Assembly: GCA_013036095.1 (NCBI GenBank)
Contig: JAAXCW010000008.1
Coordinates: 62,001 to 126,000, forward strand
Reading direction: 5' to 3'
Length of the DNA: 64,000 nt
DNA from: Vulcanimicrobiota bacterium
Lineage (GTDB): Bacteria; Vulcanimicrobiota; Vulcanimicrobiia; Vulcanimicrobiales; Vulcanimicrobiaceae
The position numbers and the translations under genes were made by a program. This document shows, piece by piece, positions 33,096-41,900 of this stretch. The notes below the pieces were generated by a model that saw nothing but the letters and a program-made list of their open reading frames with translations, did not search any database and had not been told where the DNA came from. The stretch's first letter is position 1. Each line of letters opens with the position of its first letter.

Positions 33096-36000
33096 ATGAT
33101 ACGCGGCATCGGTTTGCGCAGCGCGATCGCCATTAACGTGATCACGATGGTCGGCATCGGTCCGCTCATCACGATTCCACTCGTGCTCGCGCAGCTGGCC
33201 GGTCCGCTCGCGCTCATCGGCTGGATCGCCGGAGCGATCGTCGCGCTGTGCGACGGGTTGGTCTGGGCGGAACTTTCCTCACGCTACCCAGGAAGCGGCG
33301 GCACCTACGTCTATCTCCGCGAAGTCTTCGGCCCAGACCGCTGGGGACGTCTGCTCGCCTTTCTTTTCAATTGGCAGTTCTTGCTCTACGCGCCCTGTCT
33401 GCTCGCGACCGGTTACATCGGGTTCGCAAGTTATTTCGGTTACCTCGATCCGGCGGCTGCCTCCAGGCCTTTTCAAATTGCAACCGCCGCCAGCGTCGGT
33501 ATTCTCACGGTCGTCTTTCTGTACCGCCGGATAACGGCGGTCGCTTCGATCGGATCCGTCCTTGCGGTCCTCGCAGTTCTCACACTGATGGCCGTTACCG
33601 CGGCAGCGTTTACGCATGCCGGTATTCACCGCGCCTTCACGCTCGCGCCCCACACATCGTTGGGGATCGGGTTTCTAGCGGGGTTGGGCGGAGCGCTCTA
33701 CATTACGCTGTACGACTACGTCGGCTATAGCGATGCCGCGCTGCTCGGCGATGAAGTGCGCCAACCGCAGCGCACGATTCCGTTGGCGATCGTCGGTTCG
33801 ATTGCGATCGTCGCGGTGCTGTACATCGCGCTGCAAGTCGGCGTTCTCGCCCACGGCGTTCCGTCGGGTAATCCTCAATTCATCGCCTCGACGATCGTCG
33901 AACAATCCTGGGGATCAACCGCAGCAAAGCTCGTCACTGTCCTCATCCTCTTGACGGCGTTTGCCTCGGTGTACGGAAATCTCGCCGGCTTCGCGCGCAT
34001 TCCGTACGCGGCCGCGCGCGACGGTGAGTTCTTTACTCCTTTCGCGCACCTGAACGAACGCGGACAATTTCCGGACGTCGCGCTGCTGGTCATCGGCGCC
34101 GCCGCACTCGTCGCGTGCCTGCTTCCTCTCGACCAGGTGCTGGCCGTGTTGACGGCCGGGATCGTCCTCATTCAAGGCGTGGCGCAGGTTGTCGCTTTGT
34201 TTGTCGCCCGCACCCGCGGCGCGGCGCCGTTCCGGATGTGGCTCTTTCCCGTTCCCGCTATCGTCGCGTTGGGCGGATGGCTTTACGCATTCGTCTATAC
34301 CGGCGCCTTTGCGATCGCCGTGGGCATTGGGTGGCTTCTCGCCGGCGCGTGCGCGTATCTCGTGACTGCGCGAATGCAGCGCCGCTGGCCGTTCGTTGCG
34401 GGCCTGCTCTTGGCGTCCATCGCACTGCAGCCGGCGCCGGCGCGCGCAGCGGCCTGGCCGGGAAGCGCGGTCGTTCAGCGCAATGGCTATCCGGTCTACA
34501 CAGTCGCGGGCAAACCATTCTTCGTGTATGGTGCTGCGTTCTTTTACGAGCGCATTCCGCGAACGCAGTGGAAAGCTTCGCTCGCGCGTTACCGGGCGCT
34601 CGGCATCAACACGATCGATCTCTACGTCATGTGGAACTGGCACGAAGTGCGCGACGGGACGTTCGACTTTACCGGCCGCTCCAACCCGCGCCGCGATCTG
34701 GCCGGCCTTCTGCGGTCGATCGACGGTATGGGTTTCAAAATCATCTTGCGGCCCGGTCCGGTGATTCGCAACGAGTGGCGCAACGGCGGCTATCCCGCGT
34801 GGCTGTTAAAGCGTCCGGAATACGACATGCCGCTGCGCGACGTACTGGAAGGACGGTACCCCGCTACCGCAACGCTGCAGAATCAGCATTCCGACGATGC
34901 CGCCGCGCAATGGATGCAAAATGCGACGCATATGCGTTATGCGGCGCGCTGGTTGGGGCACGTCTTGCAAGCCGTCTCGCCCTGGCGGCGTGACGTCATC
35001 GCCATCGCCCTCGACGACGATCAAGGCGCGTATCTCGACAACCAAACATGGCCCGCGCCGCACTTTCAGCGCTATCTGCGCTATCTCGGATCAGTGGTGC
35101 GCGGCAGCGTGGGCCCGCGCGTCCCGTTATTCATCAACACCTACGAGATGAGGGTCACCGCTTCGGCCCCGGTCTGGGCGTGGGGAAATTGGTATCAAAG
35201 CGATGCGTACAGTATCGGCGAACACGACCGGGCGCAATTGGAATTCGCGACCGGCCTGATCGCGACGCAGCCGCATCTTCCGGTGATGATCAGTGAGTTT
35301 CAAGCCGGCTGGCTGCAGGGCGCCGGCGAGGCGTGGCCGCGCCCGGCGGACCCGACGAACACGACGCTTGCGCTCAATACGATGCTGCAGCAGGGAATGC
35401 ACGGCGTCGTCAACTTTCCCGTGCAAGACACGATGAATCCGTCGGGCTGGGAAGCGCCGTGGGCCAATGCCTTCTATTCTTGGGACGCGGCTCTCTCGGT
35501 CCAGTTGACCCGTCAGGGACGCTGGCTGCCGACGAAACGTTTTGGCGATTGGATTCACGCTGCCGGTCCGTTGCTCGCGCAGCTGCATGTCAAAGCCGAT
35601 GCCGCTATTGCCTATACCGCAAGCGCTTACGATCCGGCGAATCTGACCAAAGATGATTTTTACGCTCTCGCGCAGACGACGATGGACGCGCAGCGCGCTT
35701 GCCGGGGGGCGCGTATCACCTGCGCACTGATCGATTTGCGCTACATCTCGCAACCCGATCTCGAGCGTTACGCCGTGGTCGTTATACCGGCGGCTCCGAG
35801 AAATCTGCCGTTCACACCCGCGGTGGCACAGAAGCTGACCGCTTATCGTGCGCGCGGCGGACAAACCGTGACCGACGCGGCAACCTTGAACATTGCGCAT
35901 CCCGCAGCCGGGCGAATTCCAAATGCGGTGCTCTTGGTCGATCCGTCGGAGCGCTTTGGAATGCTGAGCGTCGTGAATTATTCCAGCGCGCCACAGCGCA

Positions 36001-36956
36001 TCGGCGGCGCCGTACTCCGCGCGCGAAGCTTACGTATAGCCGCGCCCGCGATTGTCGTGCCTCCGCGCGACGCGGCTCTCCTTCCCATTAACGTGCCGAA
36101 AGGTTTCTTGCCGAACGCCGCGCCACTGCGGGAGAACTCGCAGCCCGCCTTCTCCGGCGGTCGGGTACCGCTGCGCAGCGAAAGTTGGCTGACGTCAAAT
36201 GCGTCAGACGTTTTTCAGGATGGATACCCATCGGCAATTTTAGAGAACTCCTGGCTGCGTTTGATCGTCTCCCCGTGCGCCGGAGCCAGAGCGTTCGTAT
36301 TAGAGGATAAGCGCTCGAGGGAAAATCTTTTTACGACGGTGGGCGGTTTTCGCGACGCATGGTCGCCTCAGTTGGCGCCGTCTGCGCGCGATTATATCGG
36401 ACGGTATACTCATCCGATTGCCGCGGGTACGTTCAACCGCTGTTATGCGCGGCACGACGTCTCTAGCTTCCAAACGAGCTTCATGTATTACGCGCCTGAC
36501 GCCCCCACGCGCGGAGCGTTTTTCGAAAAGACCGTATCGGTTGCACGATTTGCGCCGGTGGTCGTGATGAAGTATCACGTCCGGTTCAACTCCGCGGCGG
36601 GCGAGGAGCCGCTCCAACTTACGTCGCTCGCAGCGACGCCAGCCACCAAACTCGAGACGCTCGACAACGCTTATGGTCTCTACGACCCTCAAAAGAATCG
36701 CATCATGATGATTGCATGGCCGGCTGCCGACGTCACAGCGCACACTCTGGCGCTTCACCCCGCTGACGCACTGCTTGTCCTGACGTTCTCGACAAACGGT
36801 ACGAACGATCTTCGTTTTGGGGTTCGGCGGGCGTTATCGGAAATGCAAGCGCAGGCAGCACTTGCAGAGTTCGCGAAATTGTCGAGCCTGCCGATAGGGG
36901 GAAGTGGCGGAACGGTAGACGCAGCCGCCTCAAAAGCGGCCGGGCAACCCCCGTGA
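33096..36956 (+). CDS. APC-type permease fused in frame to a GH35-like glycosidase
   Basis: A single reading frame of 1286 residues. Residues 1-420 form an amino-acid permease-like membrane protein of about 12 helices (IGLRSAIAINVITMVGIGPL, GSGGTYVYLREVFGPDRWGR). From M427 a signal-peptide-like segment (MQRRWPFVAGLLLASIALQP) leads into a GH35-like TIM barrel (YTVAGKPFFVYGAAFFYERI, RPGPVIRNEW at 552-561, MISEFQAGW with E734) and beta-sandwich domains. The usual acid/base motif ENEYG reads DDDQG (640-644), so D642 replaces the glutamate. Translation could also start at M427 to give a secreted enzyme alone. The last 20 codons lie inside tRNA-Leu. No frameshift is seen. Confidence 0.8.
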   Translation: MIRGIGLRSAIAINVITMVGIGPLITIPLVLAQLAGPLALIGWIAGAIVALCDGLVWAELSSRYPGSGGTYVYLREVFGPDRWGRLLAFLFNWQFLLYAPCLLATGYIGFASYFGYLDPAAASRPFQIATAASVGILTVVFLYRRITAVASIGSVLAVLAVLTLMAVTAAAFTHAGIHRAFTLAPHTSLGIGFLAGLGGALYITLYDYVGYSDAALLGDEVRQPQRTIPLAIVGSIAIVAVLYIALQVGVLAHGVPSGNPQFIASTIVEQSWGSTAAKLVTVLILLTAFASVYGNLAGFARIPYAAARDGEFFTPFAHLNERGQFPDVALLVIGAAALVACLLPLDQVLAVLTAGIVLIQGVAQVVALFVARTRGAAPFRMWLFPVPAIVALGGWLYAFVYTGAFAIAVGIGWLLAGACAYLVTARMQRRWPFVAGLLLASIALQPAPARAAAWPGSAVVQRNGYPVYTVAGKPFFVYGAAFFYERIPRTQWKASLARYRALGINTIDLYVMWNWHEVRDGTFDFTGRSNPRRDLAGLLRSIDGMGFKIILRPGPVIRNEWRNGGYPAWLLKRPEYDMPLRDVLEGRYPATATLQNQHSDDAAAQWMQNATHMRYAARWLGHVLQAVSPWRRDVIAIALDDDQGAYLDNQTWPAPHFQRYLRYLGSVVRGSVGPRVPLFINTYEMRVTASAPVWAWGNWYQSDAYSIGEHDRAQLEFATGLIATQPHLPVMISEFQAGWLQGAGEAWPRPADPTNTTLALNTMLQQGMHGVVNFPVQDTMNPSGWEAPWANAFYSWDAALSVQLTRQGRWLPTKRFGDWIHAAGPLLAQLHVKADAAIAYTASAYDPANLTKDDFYALAQTTMDAQRACRGARITCALIDLRYISQPDLERYAVVVIPAAPRNLPFTPAVAQKLTAYRARGGQTVTDAATLNIAHPAAGRIPNAVLLVDPSERFGMLSVVNYSSAPQRIGGAVLRARSLRIAAPAIVVPPRDAALLPINVPKGFLPNAAPLRENSQPAFSGGRVPLRSESWLTSNASDVFQDGYPSAILENSWLRLIVSPCAGARAFVLEDKRSRENLFTTVGGFRDAWSPQLAPSARDYIGRYTHPIAAGTFNRCYARHDVSSFQTSFMYYAPDAPTRGAFFEKTVSVARFAPVVVMKYHVRFNSAAGEEPLQLTSLAATPATKLETLDNAYGLYDPQKNRIMMIAWPAADVTAHTLALHPADALLVLTFSTNGTNDLRFGVRRALSEMQAQAALAEFAKLSSLPIGGSGGTVDAAASKAAGQPP

Positions 36957-36979
36957 GGGTTCGAGTCCCTCCTTCCCTA
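36898..36979 (+). tRNA. tRNA-Leu (CAA)
   Basis: An 82-nucleotide class II tRNA. The acceptor GGGGAAG pairs with CTTCCCT (one G-U), the anticodon stem GCCGC/GCGGC encloses CTCAAAA with anticodon CAA, a long variable arm CGGG/CCCG follows, and the T arm is GAGGGTTCGAGTCCCTC. CCA is not encoded. The upstream protein gene reads into it and stops at 36956, so the two share 59 bases. Confidence 0.94.
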
Positions 36980-36999
36980 TATTTGAGAATCGGAGATGT

Positions 37000-37410
37000 A
37001 TGCGCATTTTTTTACTAGCCGGCGCTTTTGTCGTCGCCTTGTCGTTTGTCCCGCGGCCCGCGAACGCTGCGATGTGCGGGTCGTCCGTTGACGTCGCCGC
37101 CGTCGCGACCAGGACCGTCTACAACTGGAACGCTACCATGGGCAAGGGGAAGTTGAAAATCGATAAGACCTATATCGCCTCGATTGCGATTCTGCGCACG
37201 TACGCGGAAGTGAATTTGGATTTTCCGCAAGGACCGATCTTCCAATATTGGATTAAGAAAAGCGGAAATTGGACTCTTGCCGGAGGCCACGCTCCGAAAG
37301 GTTGGCCCGCTTCGATCGCGCCGAAGCTCGATACAATGAGCGCTTTGACGTCAGCCGGCGGCAAACAGTGCATGAATCCGAGCTGGAAGAACCGGTCAAG
37401 CTCCGGTTGA
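37000..37410 (+). CDS. Small exported hypothetical protein
   Basis: A 136-residue protein with a signal peptide (FLLAGAFVVALSFVPRP, cleavage near ANAAMCG). The mature part has two cysteines, one at its N terminus (AAMCGSS) and one near its C terminus (GGKQCMN), so a disulfide is possible, and a beta-rich centre (TYIASIAILRTYAEVNLDFP, FQYWIKKSGNWTLAGGHAPK). I do not recognise a family. It lies between tRNA-Leu and aroA, 20 bases after the tRNA. Confidence 0.6.
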   Translation: MRIFLLAGAFVVALSFVPRPANAAMCGSSVDVAAVATRTVYNWNATMGKGKLKIDKTYIASIAILRTYAEVNLDFPQGPIFQYWIKKSGNWTLAGGHAPKGWPASIAPKLDTMSALTSAGGKQCMNPSWKNRSSSG

Positions 37411-37418
37411 TTGGCCGG

Positions 37419-38684
37419 ATGACCTTCGCGCCGGGGGCGCTGGGCGGCAGCGTCCGCGTTCCCGGCGATAAGTCCATCTCACATCGCGCACTGATGCTCG
37501 CCGCATGCAGCGCGCAACCCGTTTCGATAAGGAACCTTAACAAGGGACGCGATCTCTACGCAACCTGCAACGCGCTGCGCGCACTGGGCGCCGTCATTCA
37601 GTGGAGCGGCGCCGATGCGATCGTTACCGGCGGAAGCCTGCACGATGCCGTGGACACGATCGATTGCATGAACTCGGGCTCGACCGCGCGCATGATTTCC
37701 GGAGTTTGCGCAGGCGCCAATTTGCACGCCCGGCTCGACGGCGACGCCTCGCTGCGCAGGCGTCCCATGGAACCTGTGGCAGCACAGCTACGTGCATTTG
37801 GCGCGCGTATTGAAACGACGGATGGACGGCTCCCCGCGCAGATTGCCGGAACTTCGGAGCCGCAGACGCTCGGCTTCATTCTTCTCTCTCCCTCCGCGCA
37901 AGTGAAAACGGCGCTTCTTCTGGCCGGCGTCTTTAGCCGAACAGCCATCACGATTGCCGGCGATAAAGGCTCGCGCGATCATACCGAGCGGCTTTTGCGT
38001 TATTGGGGCGCGGCACTTTCGTCGGATCGCGAGCGCGTGGTCCTCAAATCGGCGCCCGTCTCGTTTCAGCCCGTCCGCGTTGCCGGAGATTTTTCGGCCG
38101 CGGCATTCTTTATCGTGGCCGCCACCGTTACGCCCGGCAGCGCAGTGCGAATCGAAAACGTCGGGGTTAACCCGACGCGCACCGGTTTGCTCGACGCGCT
38201 GCAAGCAATGGGAGCGAAGATTCGTCTGGAGAACGCGCGTGACGACTGCGGCGAGCCGGTCGCCGACATCATGGTCGAACACTCGCCGCTGCGCGGTTCG
38301 GCCGTCGGGCAGCAAATCGCCGTGCGCGCGATCGATGAAATTCCGGTGCTGGCCGTCGCCGCCGCATTCGCGCGCGGCGAAACCCGCATAACCGGAGTCG
38401 GAGATTTACGCAATAAGGAATCCGATCGCGTCGCTGCGATCGTGCGTTTACTCGACGCGACCGGTATAGAGGCGCTCGCATCGGATGACGGCATCACCGT
38501 CCGCGGTGGCATCCCGCGGGCACGAGGTGCGGCGATCGAAACCCATGGCGATCACCGGACGGCAATGGCCGCTGCGGCGCTGGCTTCAGGCGCAGGCGCG
38601 CTGGAGATCGACGATCCCGCGAGCATCGCCGTAAGTTTTCCGGGTTTTATTGAAATGTGGCAAGCGGCGCAAGCCGCGGCCTAA
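37419..38684 (+). CDS. aroA: EPSP synthase (3-phosphoshikimate 1-carboxyvinyltransferase)
   Basis: A 421-residue AroA: the N-terminal VRVPGDKSISHRALML loop that binds shikimate-3-phosphate, MNSGSTARMISGV, the RRPMEPVAAQLRAFGA segment and the C-terminal ETHGDHRTAMAAAALASGAG. It makes EPSP in the aromatic amino acid pathway. In its DKSISHR loop the residues are of the common glyphosate-contact type. The ATG at 37419 is chosen; the frame is open upstream over the preceding gene. The 3' end overlaps a convergent gene by 4 bases. Confidence 0.95.
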   Translation: MTFAPGALGGSVRVPGDKSISHRALMLAACSAQPVSIRNLNKGRDLYATCNALRALGAVIQWSGADAIVTGGSLHDAVDTIDCMNSGSTARMISGVCAGANLHARLDGDASLRRRPMEPVAAQLRAFGARIETTDGRLPAQIAGTSEPQTLGFILLSPSAQVKTALLLAGVFSRTAITIAGDKGSRDHTERLLRYWGAALSSDRERVVLKSAPVSFQPVRVAGDFSAAAFFIVAATVTPGSAVRIENVGVNPTRTGLLDALQAMGAKIRLENARDDCGEPVADIMVEHSPLRGSAVGQQIAVRAIDEIPVLAVAAAFARGETRITGVGDLRNKESDRVAAIVRLLDATGIEALASDDGITVRGGIPRARGAAIETHGDHRTAMAAAALASGAGALEIDDPASIAVSFPGFIEMWQAAQAAA

Positions 38685-39016
38685 GACAGCTCCGCGACGA
38701 TCGCGCGAATCTGCGCCGCGCATTGCAGCCACGAATTCCTGATTTCCGGTGCGCCCGCCAACTCCGGCGTCTTGCGCAGCGACTCGATCGCGGCATCGGC
38801 GCGCCGCCGAAGATCTTCGGTATCCCCCGCCACACGCGTCAAGCGTGCCATTTGAATCTGCAGCGACTCAATCTTCGTAACAAACGGCGATTCTCTCAGG
38901 GCTGCAAGCCGCCGCTGCAGCCGCACGATGCCGGCTAACGCCATCGCCGTTCCGGCACTGGCGGCAAGCAAACCGGCTGCACCCAAGACGATGCAGATCC
39001 AAAGCCAAACGCTCAT
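38681..39016 (-). CDS. Membrane-anchored coiled-coil hypothetical protein
   Basis: A 111-residue protein with one N-terminal transmembrane helix (WLWICIVLGAAGLLAASAGT) followed by a helical region (RLQRRLAALRESPFVTKIES, LTRVAGDTEDLRRRADAAIE). No family recognised. It is downstream of the FmdB-like gene, 3 bases apart and in the same orientation, so co-transcription with FmdB and the SRPBCC gene is likely. Confidence 0.55.
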   Translation of the reverse strand: MSVWLWICIVLGAAGLLAASAGTAMALAGIVRLQRRLAALRESPFVTKIESLQIQMARLTRVAGDTEDLRRRADAAIESLRKTPELAGAPEIRNSWLQCAAQIRAIVAELS

Positions 39017-39019
39017 GCG

Positions 39020-39343
39020 CTACGCTGCCGGATCTTTGGCCGGAGCATCCTTGGCGGTCGTTTCTTTCGCGGGCGTTTCTTTCGCGGGCGTTTCCTTCGC
39101 GGGCTTCGATTCGTCCTTGGCCGCAGAATCTTTGGCCGCAGCATCCTTAGCCGCCGATTGCGACTTTCCGCGCGAATCGTTGATGTAAAACCCCGAGCCC
39201 TTGAAGACAATCGGCGCCGGGTTGAAGACGCGGCTCAGGGCGCCGCCGCATTCGGGACACGGATCGGTGAAACTCTCACCGAAGCCGTGCCGGACTTCGG
39301 TGACTTTCTGACACGTCGAACATTTATAGTCGTAGAGCGGCAT
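39020..39343 (-). CDS. FmdB-family zinc-ribbon protein with repetitive acidic/lysine tail
   Basis: A 107-residue protein. The first about 45 residues are a regulatory zinc ribbon (MPLYDYKCSTCQKVTEV, then DPCPECGGALSRVF) with two CxxC pairs. Then FKGSGFYINDSRGK, also typical of FmdB proteins, leads into a tail of repeated AKD/AKET units encoded by 15-base tandem repeats. FmdB-like proteins are short putative regulators with unknown partners. The ATG at 39343 is used; a longer start at 39361 overlaps the SRPBCC gene. Confidence 0.8.
   Translation of the reverse strand: MPLYDYKCSTCQKVTEVRHGFGESFTDPCPECGGALSRVFNPAPIVFKGSGFYINDSRGKSQSAAKDAAAKDSAAKDESKPAKETPAKETPAKETTAKDAPAKDPAA
39043..39158 (-). 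repeat. 15-base tandem repeats in the FmdB tail
   Basis: On the plus strand, units of the type GCGGGCGTTTCTTTC occur three times from about 39068 (39060-39112), and a related unit around TTGGCCGCAG occurs two to three times at 39116-39150. They encode PAKET and AAAKD-type pentapeptide repeats. Near-identical adjacent copies suggest recent slippage and a length that may vary between strains. Confidence 0.7.
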
Positions 39344-39357
39344 GAGCGGAGTATACC

Positions 39358-39825
39358 TCAAAAATCCGCGAGCAGTGCGTCTTTCTCAGTTTCGTACTCG
39401 GCCAAATGCTTGAAATGGACGACGGCTTCTTGAAACTGCGCGGTCAATTTTCGCGCGCTGCGAAACCGGGCGTACATGGCTCCTAGCCGTCCGCCATACG
39501 ATGGATATTCCAGTTTTGCGTGGAGGCGCGAACGTTTGCTCTGAGCTTCGAGCCGGAAGTCGAGCCGGCGCCGCGTCGAGTACGCGCCCACCAGCGAGAC
39601 GTGATGGTTTTGAATAAAGCGGTCGACTTCGAACAGCTGGTCCGGTTCGCCCGGAATAGCGGAACGCACGGTGATTTCGCTGCCAAGTTGCAACGCTTCG
39701 CCCCGCTCACGGATTTTCGCGGTCCGCAGAAAAGGCAGCCATAGCGGCCACTTCTCAACCGCGCAAAGCAGCGAAAATGCGCTTTCGGCGGGCTTTTGAA
39801 CCTCGATGGATGCTCGAATCTCCAT
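39358..39825 (-). CDS. SRPBCC-family (START-like) protein
   Basis: A 155-residue single-domain protein with the SRPBCC/polyketide-cyclase pattern: MEIRASIEVQKPAESAFSLL, CAVEKWPLWLPFLR and a long final helix (ARKLTAQFQEAVVHFKHLAE). The fold makes a hydrophobic cavity that binds lipids or ring compounds. It starts 11 bases after an AGGA-type ribosome site and overlaps the FmdB region only if the longer FmdB start is used. Its job is unknown. Confidence 0.75.
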   Translation of the reverse strand: MEIRASIEVQKPAESAFSLLCAVEKWPLWLPFLRTAKIRERGEALQLGSEITVRSAIPGEPDQLFEVDRFIQNHHVSLVGAYSTRRRLDFRLEAQSKRSRLHAKLEYPSYGGRLGAMYARFRSARKLTAQFQEAVVHFKHLAEYETEKDALLADF

Positions 39826-39884
39826 AATCCTAAAGTTTCGGCTCTCCTATATATAGTGCCTTCACCCAATGGCGCCCACTAGCC

Positions 39885-41081
39885 CTAGCGGTCCGCCGCC
39901 ACCTCACCCGAACCGACCCCGCGCGCGAAGTTCACCAGCGTTTCGACGCCCACGGGCAACGCTCTCTCGTCGATGCGAAAGAGCGGGCTGTGCCCCGAAT
40001 GCGTCGAGCCGGCACTTTCGTTGCGAATGCCGAGCCGGACTTGCACGCCCGGGATGCGCTCTGCGTAGTAGGCGAAGTCTTCCGCGCCCATCGTCGGCGG
40101 CGGCCGGTCGACGGCGAGCCGCGAGTGCGTTTTCATAAAGTGCGAAAAGCTCTCTGCAAGCGAAGTGTCGTTGACGACCGGCGGATAGCCGTAGAATACG
40201 TCCAACTGAACGCGCACGCCGTACGCGCTGGCCACGCCATCCAAAATGCGGCGCAGCCGTGCCTCCAAACCGTTGCGGACTTCGGGATCGTGTGCACGAA
40301 GCGTTCCGGTCATCTTCACTTCATCGGCGATCACGTTGCTGCGGTAACCGCCGGAGATCGTGCCGACCGTCACCACCACACTTTTTAACGGGTCCGTTTC
40401 GCGCGACGCGATATGTTGCAGAGCTGAGATCATTGCGGCGGCAGCCGGAATAGCGTCTGCCGCCGTATGCGGATACGCGCCATGGCCGCCGCGGCCTTGC
40501 ACGGTAATGATCATCTCGTCGGCTGATGCATTGACCGGACCCGGCGTAATGCCGATATGCCCGGTTTCCAAACGGTGGTCGACGTGCAGCATCGCGATCG
40601 CTTCGACTTTCGGATCGTCAAGGGCGCCTTCGGCAATCATCGGCTCCGCGCCGCCGAGCGACGGCGTGCCGGCGCCTTCCTCGGCCGGTTGAAAGAGCAG
40701 CACGGTGCTGCCGTGCAAATCGCCGCGCATCCCTTGCAACGTGTGCGCCGCTCCGAGCAGCATTGCCGTGTGCGCGTCGTGTCCGCACGCGTGCATCTTG
40801 CCGTCGGATTCCGAACTGAACGGCTCGCCGGAACGCTCCGTTATCGGCAGCGCGTCCATATCGGCGCGCAGACCCGCCACATGTCCGGGATGCGCGCCGC
40901 GAACGATCGCCACCACCCCCGTGCGCGCGCAGCGTCGATGCTCGACACCGATGCTATCGAGCTCGCTTTCGATCAGGCTTTGCGTGCGCGTTTCTTCGAA
41001 GCCGAGCTCCGGGTGGCGGTGGATGTCGCGCCTCAGTTCCACGACGCGCGACAGGACCTCGTCTTGCAGGCTCACGGTCAT
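39885..41081 (-). CDS. M20-family amidohydrolase (IAA-amino acid/hippurate hydrolase-like)
   Basis: A 398-residue M20D metallopeptidase. Motifs include RRDIHRHPELGFEETRTQ at the N terminus, the metal-binding ACGHDAHTAMLLGAA and FQPAEEGAGTPS, LHVDHRLETGHIG, and TMGAEDFAYYAE near the C terminus. The family cleaves amide bonds of N-acyl amino acids and similar compounds. No signal peptide. The start (ATG at 41081) is divergent from a + strand gene, with about 50 bases between. Confidence 0.9.
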   Translation of the reverse strand: MTVSLQDEVLSRVVELRRDIHRHPELGFEETRTQSLIESELDSIGVEHRRCARTGVVAIVRGAHPGHVAGLRADMDALPITERSGEPFSSESDGKMHACGHDAHTAMLLGAAHTLQGMRGDLHGSTVLLFQPAEEGAGTPSLGGAEPMIAEGALDDPKVEAIAMLHVDHRLETGHIGITPGPVNASADEMIITVQGRGGHGAYPHTAADAIPAAAAMISALQHIASRETDPLKSVVVTVGTISGGYRSNVIADEVKMTGTLRAHDPEVRNGLEARLRRILDGVASAYGVRVQLDVFYGYPPVVNDTSLAESFSHFMKTHSRLAVDRPPPTMGAEDFAYYAERIPGVQVRLGIRNESAGSTHSGHSPLFRIDERALPVGVETLVNFARGVGSGEVAADR

Positions 41082-41131
41082 GCGACGCAGTTCCGCGGCG
41101 GTGAACCCGGCCCTTCGAGCGAACTACCTGC

Positions 41132-41860
41132 GTGATGATCTCGGCAGACGTGGCCTTGGCGAACTTGATGAACCGGACCGCGAGCGCGTACGTGCAAAAC
41201 GCCCCGGCGTTCATTGTCTATCGCGAGCACACGCATGTCGGTGCCGCCAGCCTCGGGCGAACGCAAGACATCGATCGCTCCGTGAAAGTCCGCCAAGCCG
41301 ACAACTATGCCGTCATGCAAGATCTGCCGCAAGGCGCGGAACGCACCGGGCAAGCGTTTCCAATCATTCCCTATTTTGATCCGTTCACGCAGTTCTCGTT
41401 TTCTTGGTTCGCCAACATGAAGCGCGTCGATATCACCATTCAGCGCACGCCGCCCGGCCTATTGCCCATACCGGCCGCGGATCCAAGCGTGGACGCACTG
41501 GTGCCGTACTTCAGTTTTTGGGTGCCGGCTTATGCGCCGGACTCGACGGTGGCACGGGCGGATATCCTGATCACGCCGACGCCGCTGTATTCGGCCGATT
41601 CGCTTTACCCCGCTCACGTTACCGAAGATCCGCGGTCGCATCTGCCCGCCCACATCGAAATGCGTACGGCCAACGGTGATGAGATCATTACGCTCGACTA
41701 CCAAGTGCTCCAAAACCACTGGGTGATCACGCACGGCACGTTCACGTCGCGGCAGCACGTCGGTCCGCTCTCGTTTCAAGTCGTCTCCGACACCACATAC
41801 GACCAATTCGCATTCCCCGCAACCGCTCCCGACCCGCGGCTTGCGGTTTCTTCTCCCTAG
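41132..41860 (+). CDS. Hypothetical protein
   Basis: A 242-residue protein with no clear signal peptide or transmembrane helix. It is strand-rich with repeated aromatic segments (IPYFDPFTQFSFSWFANMKR, ALVPYFSFWVPAYAPD, ITLDYQVLQNHWVITHGTF). The pattern is loosely like the exported 243-residue protein at 24336, possibly a distant relative; I would not assert homology. GTG at 41132 or ATG at 41135 starts it. Confidence 0.55.
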   Translation: MMISADVALANLMNRTASAYVQNAPAFIVYREHTHVGAASLGRTQDIDRSVKVRQADNYAVMQDLPQGAERTGQAFPIIPYFDPFTQFSFSWFANMKRVDITIQRTPPGLLPIPAADPSVDALVPYFSFWVPAYAPDSTVARADILITPTPLYSADSLYPAHVTEDPRSHLPAHIEMRTANGDEIITLDYQVLQNHWVITHGTFTSRQHVGPLSFQVVSDTTYDQFAFPATAPDPRLAVSSP

Positions 41861-41876
41861 CGGCTTGCGCGCAGCC

Positions 41877-41899
41877 GTTACTTTGTGATACAAAGTAAC
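41877..41899 (+). promoter_or_regulatory. Perfect dyad, candidate repressor operator
   Basis: GTTACTTTGT (41877-41886), a 3-base centre and ACAAAGTAAC (41890-41899) form a perfect 10-base inverted repeat. It ends 1 base before the GTG start codon of the next gene, so a regulator bound here would block either transcription or initiation. TACTTTGT...ACAAAGTA dyads are typical of PadR-like repressors in my memory; no such regulator is in this window. Confidence 0.55.
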
Positions 41900-41900
41900 C

